A DNA stretch of 64,000 nt, taken from the NCBI GenBank assembly GCA_030526485.1, contig JAUNCS010000002.1, positions 30,374 to 94,373 on the forward strand. The letters are read 5' to 3'. Within the stretch, counting starts at the first letter, position 1, and each line of letters opens with the position of its first letter. Below the pieces are notes generated by a model, which was given only the letters and a program-made list of their open reading frames with translations, was not told the origin of the DNA and did not search any database. Positions 57,562 to 64,000 of the stretch are shown here, one piece after another. A program made the translations under genes and the position numbers. Source of the DNA: Erysipelotrichaceae bacterium. GTDB lineage: Bacteria > Bacillota_I > Bacilli_A > Erysipelotrichales > Erysipelotrichaceae.

Positions 57562-60142
57562 AGTCATTTTCATAGACAACACAATGTCCCTTGTGTTCAA
57601 ATTTAGCCTTATATAAAGCCTTATCTGCCATTTCAAAGACTTCTCTGAATCCTGTACCAGCACCTGGACATGCAGCTACGCCACATGAACAGCTTGCGTT
57701 AGTATCTCCTCTTGTGAATTCTTCAAATAAACGACAGATATATTCACCCTTATCCTTGATATGTTTAATCTCTTCAACATTCTTCAAGATAATGATTATT
57801 TCATTCTTGGAATAACGGCACTTGATATCTTCTCTTCTGATTAAGCCATTTAGCAGTCCGGCAAATGAAGCAACTATTTCATCGCCATCCTTATGTTCGT
57901 GGCAGGAATCAGAAATTTCAATACCATCAATACTGAAGGCGCAGACTGCATAAGGCATACCGTTTTCTTTAATGCTGCCAGCAACATTTTCAAAGCCTTT
58001 TCTATTTAAGAAAGAAGTCAGACAATCAAGATTATTATCATCATCGCAGAAATGTTCTTTTCTTCGATATGAAGCCAAATCAATCATTCTAATGACGCGG
58101 CGCTTTAAATCAAACACTGGATGTCTCTTGCATAAGAAATCATCAGCCTTTGACAATAATTCAGTTTCATTTACGCATTCCAGATTATTCAGCGTAACCA
58201 TGATCGGCACATACCACATGGCAGCTGTCTGTCTGGTTGAAGCGATAAATTTAAGTGACTCTTCTCTTGGCAAAGAAGCACTTAATAGAACTGCTGACAA
58301 GCTTGTCTGAGCAAATTCAACATTAATCTTTTCTAAAGCTTCCTTACAAGACTTAACATTTAGGATATCAAAATCATTCTTGAAAGCATTCTTTAAAACT
58401 TCCAGATAATTAGGATCATCATCAATCAAAAGAATAGTCTTGGCATGAGTTTCTCTTGGCTTCTTTTCTTCAGTCAAGCCTTCAAAACCGCTCATAGCAG
58501 CCAGGATTTTTTCATAGTCACTTATCGGCATTGGCTTAGCGAAGAAGTAACCCTGAACAAAGTCACAATCATATTCAAGTAATCGGTTGACCTGTTCTCT
58601 TGTTTCAACACCTTCCGCAACTACTTCTAGGCCTAAGTGATGAGCCAGATTGATAATTGAAGACAAGATACTCTGATTAGCTGGCTTAGCAACTTCATCG
58701 CGTACAAAGCCCTGATCAATCTTGATAGTATCCACATCAAGCTGCGAAATCATATTTAATGATGAATGACCTGAACCAAAATCATCCATTTCAACCACAA
58801 AGCCCAGTTTTCTTAAATCCTTAATAGTATCGATAACTTGCTTAGGGTTTTCAGCACAAGATCCTTCGGTAATTTCTAAATGTAAATACTTAGGATCAAT
58901 GCCATGTCTTTCAGTAATAGCCTTAATGGTTTCAACCAGGTCACCAGGGAAGATATCAGCACGTGATACGTTTACTGATACTGGAATCTGTGGATAACCA
59001 AGTTTCTTCCATTCAGCCAGTTTTATACAAACCTGTTCCCAGATATACTGGTCAAGTTTTCTAACAAAGCCATTCTTTTCAAAAATTGGAATAAATTCAA
59101 ATGGTGGAACCATGCCCTTAGTTGGATGAATCCAGCGGACAAGGGCTTCGGCACCTGATAAGGTATTACCATTCAAGTTGTATTGAGGCTGTAAATAAAC
59201 AGTGAATTCACCATTCTTTAAAGCATCTTCCATTGTTGAAGTGATATTCTGTTCCTTCAAAAGTTTTTCACGTAAAGAGTCATCGTATACAGCAGAATAC
59301 TGTAAATACTTACCCTTAATAGAATCAACCGTTAAGATAGCACGGTCACACATTGTTTCAACTGGAATGCTCTTATCGTGGATGTAGTAAACACCCCAGC
59401 GAATTACAACCTTATTTAGAATCAATGATTTCTTTACTCTATTCCAGGCGATATCCAAACGATCCTTTTCATCCTTTGGACACTTCTGAACATAGATAAA
59501 TCTATCAGCACCATAACGGCCACAGAAACCATTTTCGCCAATGATTTCCTGTGACAGATTACCTACTTCTTTTAATAGTTCATTACCTCGATTGATACCA
59601 AAGAAATCATTAACCAGTTTGAAGTTTTCAATATTTGAACAAATTACACAATATTCACCATCTGGATCATTAGTAAGAATTTCTCTTAATTTTTCATAGA
59701 AGAATTCCTTAGTAAATAAACCAGTTAAACGGTCACTCTGCAACATATTGATCATCGCTGCATTTTCCTGCAGGGTAATCAGAGCAGTAACCTTATGTAA
59801 GATAATCTGAGGTCGATATGGCTTAGGTACGAAATCGACAGCGCCTCTATCAAGCGCAACCAGTTCATCTTCTTCATTGTTATCCTGAGTAATAACGATT
59901 ACCGGGATATTAGCCAAGTCCTGGTCAGCCTTGATATGGTCTAGGAAAGTCAAACCATCCATAACAGGCATTCTAACGTCCAAAAGAATAAGGGCTGTAT
60001 CCTTATTTTTTTGAACCATTTCCAATGCCTCTAAACCATTGCAAGCCTGTATTACATCATAGTAATCTGCTAGTATTTCATACAGGATCTCACGATTCAG
60101 ATCATTATCTTCGACAATTAATACTTTTCTTCTATATGCCAT
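57560..60142 (-). CDS. REC-GGDEF-EAL-REC-GGDEF cyclic-di-GMP response regulator
   Basis: 860 residues in five domains. REC1 (1-125) has the acidic pair ED and phospho-acceptor Asp55. GGDEF1 (about 135-290) is degenerate: RYGADRF at 209-215. EAL (305-550) is intact: E332-A-L, Asn391, Glu423, Asp453-Asp454, Lys474, Glu510, Gln530, so phosphodiesterase activity is likely. REC2 (568-690) has Ser621 where the acceptor Asp should be. GGDEF2 (700-860) reads RYSKNEI, also degenerate. It probably lowers cyclic-di-GMP in response to phosphorylation. An Hpt gene lies just upstream. Confidence 0.92.
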   Translation of the reverse strand: MAYRRKVLIVEDNDLNREILYEILADYYDVIQACNGLEALEMVQKNKDTALILLDVRMPVMDGLTFLDHIKADQDLANIPVIVITQDNNEEDELVALDRGAVDFVPKPYRPQIILHKVTALITLQENAAMINMLQSDRLTGLFTKEFFYEKLREILTNDPDGEYCVICSNIENFKLVNDFFGINRGNELLKEVGNLSQEIIGENGFCGRYGADRFIYVQKCPKDEKDRLDIAWNRVKKSLILNKVVIRWGVYYIHDKSIPVETMCDRAILTVDSIKGKYLQYSAVYDDSLREKLLKEQNITSTMEDALKNGEFTVYLQPQYNLNGNTLSGAEALVRWIHPTKGMVPPFEFIPIFEKNGFVRKLDQYIWEQVCIKLAEWKKLGYPQIPVSVNVSRADIFPGDLVETIKAITERHGIDPKYLHLEITEGSCAENPKQVIDTIKDLRKLGFVVEMDDFGSGHSSLNMISQLDVDTIKIDQGFVRDEVAKPANQSILSSIINLAHHLGLEVVAEGVETREQVNRLLEYDCDFVQGYFFAKPMPISDYEKILAAMSGFEGLTEEKKPRETHAKTILLIDDDPNYLEVLKNAFKNDFDILNVKSCKEALEKINVEFAQTSLSAVLLSASLPREESLKFIASTRQTAAMWYVPIMVTLNNLECVNETELLSKADDFLCKRHPVFDLKRRVIRMIDLASYRRKEHFCDDDNNLDCLTSFLNRKGFENVAGSIKENGMPYAVCAFSIDGIEISDSCHEHKDGDEIVASFAGLLNGLIRREDIKCRYSKNEIIIILKNVEEIKHIKDKGEYICRLFEEFTRGDTNASCSCGVAACPGAGTGFREVFEMADKALYKAKFEHKGHCVVYEND

Positions 60143-60158
60143 ATACTGTTTCTAACCT

Positions 60159-60179
60159 TATATATATATATATATATAT
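60159..60179. repeat. TA dinucleotide repeat
   Basis: Ten consecutive TA units plus T, in the gap between the Hpt gene and the response-regulator gene. A candidate slippage tract that could alter spacing or a -10-like region. Confidence 0.8.
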
Positions 60180-60189
60180 TCAGGGGTCT

Positions 60190-60552
60190 TTATGCAGCCA
60201 GGAATTGATTGATTACATCAACACACTGCTGATAGTCCTGTTTAATTACTTCTAATGCATCAAATGCGCCTTCAGGCATTACACCATCGGCATTACGTAA
60301 CATTTCAGTTAAAGTTGAAGCGGAATTGTACAAACGATCTAAGCTTAAGTTTCCACAAACACCTTTTAAAGTATGTGCAGCGGTAAAAGCTTCCTTCACA
60401 TTTCCTGCTTCCATAGCATCTACTAAACTCTTAAATGAACCGTCATTTAAGAATTTGCCGACAAATTTAACAATTAGGGCAGCACTAGGAATACGCTTAG
60501 TTAGAGTATCGTAGTTTCCACCAATCTTTTCATACACTTCTTTAATGTCCAT
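60190..60552 (-). CDS. Histidine phosphotransfer (Hpt) protein
   Basis: 120 residues, all helical. The phospho-histidine motif is AHTLKGVCGNL at about residues 79-89. A single stand-alone Hpt domain normally passes phosphate between response-regulator domains. Its gene precedes the REC-containing cyclic-di-GMP protein in the same direction, 47 bases away, making REC1 its probable partner. No sensor kinase is in the window. Confidence 0.88.
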   Translation of the reverse strand: MDIKEVYEKIGGNYDTLTKRIPSAALIVKFVGKFLNDGSFKSLVDAMEAGNVKEAFTAAHTLKGVCGNLSLDRLYNSASTLTEMLRNADGVMPEGAFDALEVIKQDYQQCVDVINQFLAA

Positions 60553-60654
60553 TGCACACTTCCTTTAAAACCATATATAGGTATTTACATTATATAAAAT
60601 TTATTGATATTTAATACAGCTATGCCTCAAATATAGGCATTTATCTGCAAATAA

Positions 60655-62151
60655 CTATATCTGATAAAGCTTCTTATACTTATTTGTCAGATATTTAGTA
60701 TAGTAATCAGCTGAAAACTTTTTACCTGTTACCATCTTTAAGATTTCATCATAGGTGTACAAGGCACCATACTGCTGGACCTTATCTTTTAACCACTTCT
60801 GAATCACTGAATACTTGTTATCAATTAATAACTGATCAATATCCAGCTCTTTTTCCATCTTCTTTAAAAGCTGAGCACCAATAGCCGAACCCAAAGCATA
60901 AGTTGGGAAATAGCCAAAAGATCCATCAGACCAATGAATATCCTGTAGTATACCCTGACTGTCTTTCTTTACTTCTAAGCCCAAATATTCTTTATACTTC
61001 TGATTCCAGATTTCACTTAGCTTACTTGTATCAATACTGCCATCAAAGATACCTTTTTCAATTTCATATCTGATCAAGACATGGATTGGATAAGTTAATT
61101 CATCAGCCTCAGTTCTAATAAAAGAAGGTACTGACTTATTAATAGCCAGAACAAACTGATCCAGTGTAATATCTTTTAAATTCTCAGGGAATAATTTCTG
61201 TAACTTAGGATACAGTTTTACCCAGAAAGATTTTCGCTTAGCCAGATAGTTCTCATTAAAACGGGATTGCGATTCATGCATGCCCATAGAAATTCCAGAC
61301 TTTAGACTGCCCTTCTGATATTTATGAGCTACCTGGTGATCATAATAGGCGTGGCCTGCTTCATGAATAATTGAAAAGATTGATGAAGCTATATCGTTTT
61401 CATAATAATGAGTAGTAATACGACAGTCATTTTCCGAAATCTCTGTTGTATAAGGATGCTCAGTCTCAGATAACATAGACCAGCCCTTATTGAAGTTTAG
61501 ATATTTCAATAATTCTTTAGAGAATTCTTTCTGTTTATCGATTGGATAATATAAATGCAGGAAAGAATCATCAATCATTTCTTCTTTCTTGCTTACTTCT
61601 TTAATTAAAGGCAATAAATCTTCCTTTATCTTATTAAAGAAATTATCATACATTTTTAAGGTAGAAGCCTCCTGATAAGTATCTAGTAAGACTTCATATG
61701 GCTGTTTCTTGGGATTGATTCTATTTAATCTTTCTTTTAAGACCTCAATGATCTTTAAGAGATTTGGTTCAAATAATTTATAGTCATCTTTTTCCCTGCC
61801 ATTAACCCAGGCATCCATTGATTCCATCTGTAAAGCAGAAAAGGCCATACTTTCTTCCTTGCTGAACTTTAGGGTCTGTTCAAGACTCTTATAGACAAGT
61901 TCTACTTCTCTTTTTGTATCAAGTGGCAAATCTTTTTTTAATAAATATTCGACAGCTTCCACATATTTTTTATCAGTTTCAATCGAAAATACTTCACCAC
62001 ACATAATGGTCAGGGCCTCATTTCTTTCACCCTTACCCTTTTTTGGTGCAATTGTATCTTTATCAAAGGCCGCCAGATTTATTAATTGTCTGTAGGCATC
62101 AAGTTTTGTGTTGGTTTCCTTAAATATCTTTAGTGCTTCTTTTTTATCCAT
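60655..62151 (-). CDS. M32-family metallocarboxypeptidase
   Basis: 498 residues from the ATG at 62151, chosen for the GAGGGG site six bases upstream. Zinc motif HEAGH at 263-267 and the third ligand Glu293 in GMHESQSRF are as in thermostable carboxypeptidase Taq; family segments also include RTEADELTYPIHVLIRYEIEKGIFDG and WSDGSFGYFPTYALGSAIGAQL. It removes C-terminal residues from peptides in the cytosol. Divergent from the GGGtGRT pair. Confidence 0.94.
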   Translation of the reverse strand: MDKKEALKIFKETNTKLDAYRQLINLAAFDKDTIAPKKGKGERNEALTIMCGEVFSIETDKKYVEAVEYLLKKDLPLDTKREVELVYKSLEQTLKFSKEESMAFSALQMESMDAWVNGREKDDYKLFEPNLLKIIEVLKERLNRINPKKQPYEVLLDTYQEASTLKMYDNFFNKIKEDLLPLIKEVSKKEEMIDDSFLHLYYPIDKQKEFSKELLKYLNFNKGWSMLSETEHPYTTEISENDCRITTHYYENDIASSIFSIIHEAGHAYYDHQVAHKYQKGSLKSGISMGMHESQSRFNENYLAKRKSFWVKLYPKLQKLFPENLKDITLDQFVLAINKSVPSFIRTEADELTYPIHVLIRYEIEKGIFDGSIDTSKLSEIWNQKYKEYLGLEVKKDSQGILQDIHWSDGSFGYFPTYALGSAIGAQLLKKMEKELDIDQLLIDNKYSVIQKWLKDKVQQYGALYTYDEILKMVTGKKFSADYYTKYLTNKYKKLYQI

Positions 62152-62213
62152 ATCAAACCCCTCTATCTCATTATAATTCAAAGTTTTTTCTCTAAATGAA
62201 GCTTGTTTTCTTG

Positions 62214-62219
62214 TATAAT
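62214..62219 (+). promoter_or_regulatory. -10 element for the Fe-S-scaffold / GGGtGRT transcript
   Basis: A perfect TATAAT 153 bases upstream of the start codon at 62372; no good -35 is seen. It implies a leader of about 145 bases. Confidence 0.5.
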
Positions 62220-62325
62220 CTTATTGTGGAATTGTTGGCTTTCCATGCAGTTTTAGATTGCAGAAAACCATTATTGGTCAAGACAACAAAGTTACTTTGT
62301 ACTAGTAACTCTAAACAAGTCAAAA

Positions 62326-62374
62326 AGGAAGGAGATGTGGTCTTAAGTACAAAAAGATCACACAATTGAAAATG
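62326..62374 (+). promoter_or_regulatory. Shine-Dalgarno separated from its start codon by a hairpin
   Basis: AGGAAGGAG at 62326-62334 is 37 bases before the ATG at 62372, too far for direct use. Between them a nine-pair hairpin (62336-62344 with 62354-62362, one G-U) with a nine-base loop would reduce the effective spacing to about ten bases. Confidence 0.6.
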
Positions 62375-63064
62375 GATTACACAAAAGAAGTTCAAAACAT
62401 GTGCACAGTTCATCGCGGAGCTAGCCATGGCTGTGCTCCAATCCCTGAAGAAGGTAAGTGGGTCTATGCTAGAGAAGTAAAAGATATCTCTGGTTTCACA
62501 CATGGTATTGGCTGGTGTGCACCTCAGCAGGGCGCTTGTAAGCTAACTCTTAACGTTAAGGAAGGCATCATTGAAGAAGCTCTTATCGAAACATTAGGTT
62601 GTTCAGGTATGACTCACTCAGCTGCAATGGCTGGTGAAGCTCTAGTTGGTAAGACACTACTTGAAGCAGTTAACACTGACTTGGTATGTGACGCTATCAA
62701 CACAGCAATGAGAGAATTATTCTTACAGATCATCTACGGTAGAACTCAGTCTGCTTTCTCAGAAAACGGTTTAACAATCGGTGCTGGTCTTGAAGACTTA
62801 GGTAAGGGTTTAAGATCTCAGGTTGGTACAATCTACTCAACTAAGGAAAAGGGCCCTAGATATCTAGAATTAACTGAAGGTTACATCACTTCAATGGCTC
62901 TAGATGAAAATAATGAAATTATCGGTTACCAGTACTTATCAATCGGTAAATTCACTGACTTCATGAAGAAAGGTTTATCTGCTGAAGAAGCTTTAGAAAA
63001 AGCTAAAGGTCAGTACGGAAGATATAACGATGGCGTCAAGTTCATTGACCCACGTCACGAGTAG
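62372..63064 (+). CDS. Iron-sulfur scaffold-like protein paired with GGGtGRT
   Basis: 230 residues from the ATG at 62372; a TTG two codons earlier is the alternative. The protein resembles IscU/NifU-type scaffolds: conserved cysteines in CTVHRGASHGC, GWCAPQQGAC and TLGCSGMTHSAAMAGEAL. It is co-transcribed with the GGGtGRT gene 12 bases downstream, an association I know from many anaerobes. Codon use is strongly biased toward C-ending Asn, Phe and Tyr codons, indicating high expression. Function unproven. Confidence 0.82.
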   Translation: MDYTKEVQNMCTVHRGASHGCAPIPEEGKWVYAREVKDISGFTHGIGWCAPQQGACKLTLNVKEGIIEEALIETLGCSGMTHSAAMAGEALVGKTLLEAVNTDLVCDAINTAMRELFLQIIYGRTQSAFSENGLTIGAGLEDLGKGLRSQVGTIYSTKEKGPRYLELTEGYITSMALDENNEIIGYQYLSIGKFTDFMKKGLSAEEALEKAKGQYGRYNDGVKFIDPRHE

Positions 63065-63076
63065 GAGGTATAGATC

Positions 63077-64000
63077 ATGGCATTATTCGAAGGTTACGAA
63101 AGAAGAATTGCTCAAATCAATAAGTGCTTAAACGACAACGGTATCGCATCTATTGAAGAAGCTGAAAAAATTTGTAAGGATCTTGGCCTTGATGTATACG
63201 CAATGGTTAAAGATATCCAGACTATTTGTTTTGAAAACGCATGCTGGGCATACACTGTAGGTGCTGCTCTAGCAATCAAGAACAACGCTAAAGACGCTGC
63301 TGAAGTAGCTAAGTGGATTGGTGTTGGTCTACAGTCATTCTGCATCCCTGGTTCAGTAGCAGATGACCGTAAGGTAGGTTTAGGTCATGGTAACCTAGGC
63401 GCTATGTTACTAACTGAAGATACTAAGTGTTTCGCATTCTTAGCAGGTCACGAATCATTCGCTGCTGCTGAAGGTGCTATCGGTATCGCTAAGAAGGCTA
63501 ACAAAGTTAGAAAAGAACCTCTAAGAGTTATCCTTAACGGTTTAGGTAAGGATGCTGCTAAGATCATCTCTAGAATCAACGGTTTCACTCATGTTGAAAC
63601 TGAATTCGACTACTTCACAGGTAAGGTTAACGTAGTTAAGGAAACTAAGTATGGTAACAACCCTGACCGTCTAGCAGTAAGATGCTACGGTGCTGATGAT
63701 GTTAGAGAAGGTGTTGCAATCATGCATCTTGAAGGTGTAGACGTATCTATCACTGGTAACTCAACTAACCCAACTCGTTTCCAGCACCCAGTTGCAGGTA
63801 CATACAAGAAGGAATGTGTTGAACAGGGTAAGAAATACTTCTCAGTTGCTTCAGGTGGTGGTACAGGCCGTACACTTCACCCAGATAACATGGCAGCAGG
63901 TCCAGCTTCTTATGGTATGACAGATACTATGGGTCGTATGCACTCTGATGCTCAGTTCGCTGGTTCTTCATCAGTTCCTGCTCACGTAGAAATGATGGGT
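63077..64000 (+). CDS. GGGtGRT family protein (3' end cut by window edge)
   Basis: 308 codons from the ATG at 63077 (GGAGG eight bases upstream) to the end of the window without a stop. The family signature SGGGTGRTLHP is present near the C-terminal part, with GHGNLGAMLLTEDTKCFAFLAGHESFAAAEGAIG earlier. It is a conserved, abundant protein of unknown function in anaerobic bacteria, next to an Fe-S-scaffold-like protein. Nearly all Asn codons are AAC, unlike neighbouring genes, again pointing to very high expression. Confidence 0.9.
   Translation, partial: MALFEGYERRIAQINKCLNDNGIASIEEAEKICKDLGLDVYAMVKDIQTICFENACWAYTVGAALAIKNNAKDAAEVAKWIGVGLQSFCIPGSVADDRKVGLGHGNLGAMLLTEDTKCFAFLAGHESFAAAEGAIGIAKKANKVRKEPLRVILNGLGKDAAKIISRINGFTHVETEFDYFTGKVNVVKETKYGNNPDRLAVRCYGADDVREGVAIMHLEGVDVSITGNSTNPTRFQHPVAGTYKKECVEQGKKYFSVASGGGTGRTLHPDNMAAGPASYGMTDTMGRMHSDAQFAGSSSVPAHVEMMG

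Noticed and set aside
60608..60650. Terminator after the M32 carboxypeptidase gene
   Set aside because: Six-pair ATGCCT/AGGCAT hairpin lacks a following T-run on the minus strand.

Overview
The window is AT-rich, gene-dense Firmicutes chromosome. Short spacings, ATGA-type overlaps and strong AGGAGG-like ribosome sites run throughout. Gene order in the left third resembles the Bacillus replication/translation housekeeping regions: tmk-holB-ricT-rsmI, and pth-mfd-rqcP-divIC. The sporulation genes yabP and yabQ, which lie between rqcP and divIC in Bacillus, are absent. Together with the small gene families seen (GGGtGRT, DUF6465, ECF UPF0397, FeoAB), this suggests an anaerobic, probably gut-associated Erysipelotrichia-like organism. 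That taxonomic guess is inference. No rRNA, tRNA, CRISPR array, prophage or insertion sequence was seen.

Layout. 1-18469, minus strand: a cut aminotransferase, murI, murD, an ABC binding lipoprotein, rsmI-ricT-holB-tmk, small proteins, a NAGPA-like protein, a NUDIX hydrolase, a PAS protein, divIC-rqcP-mfd-pth, tatD and mnmE. 18485-21490: a divergent AlbA_2 regulator / SWIM-protein pair around a phased operator. 21495-25656: msrA, a NiCo (czcD) riboswitch with its CDF metal exporter, and metQ-metN-metI. 25769-34241: MATE pump, lipoprotein, nucleoside hydrolase, YitT, two tandem SAM-hydrolase (DUF62) genes and an ECF transporter, which could together form a SAM/nucleoside salvage block. 34346-38974: the UPF0210/ACT pair, a coiled-coil protein with a 45-residue membrane peptide, an HPr domain fused to D-lactate dehydrogenase, and a DUF6465 protein. 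39034-47334: a complete shikimate-to-Tyr/Phe operon (aroB-aroC-aroEK-aroQ-aroA-tyrA-pheA-aminotransferase), preceded by a 20-codon Phe/Tyr-rich leader peptide and a terminator/antiterminator pair. 47337-52408: cyclase, MgtC, lactate permease, LysR and MATE. 52436-57465: FeoAB fusion with its Cys-rich partner, DUF951, dtd, gtrA, and mgtE with a 27-codon upstream ORF. 57560-60552: a REC-GGDEF-EAL-REC-GGDEF protein with an Hpt partner. 60655-64000: M32 carboxypeptidase, then the highly expressed Fe-S-scaffold-like / GGGtGRT pair.

The most striking items are (1) the HPr-D-lactate dehydrogenase fusion, which keeps phosphorylatable His15 but has Asn at the Ser46 position; (2) a classical leader-peptide attenuator for aromatic amino acid synthesis in a Gram-positive; (3) a translated leader ORF whose stop codon lies in a hairpin that hides the mgtE ribosome site; (4) two SAM hydrolases in one run with an ECF transporter; and (5) a hairpin that appears to bring a distant Shine-Dalgarno next to a start codon. 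No stretch over about 300 bases lacks a gene once the small ORFs listed here are counted.
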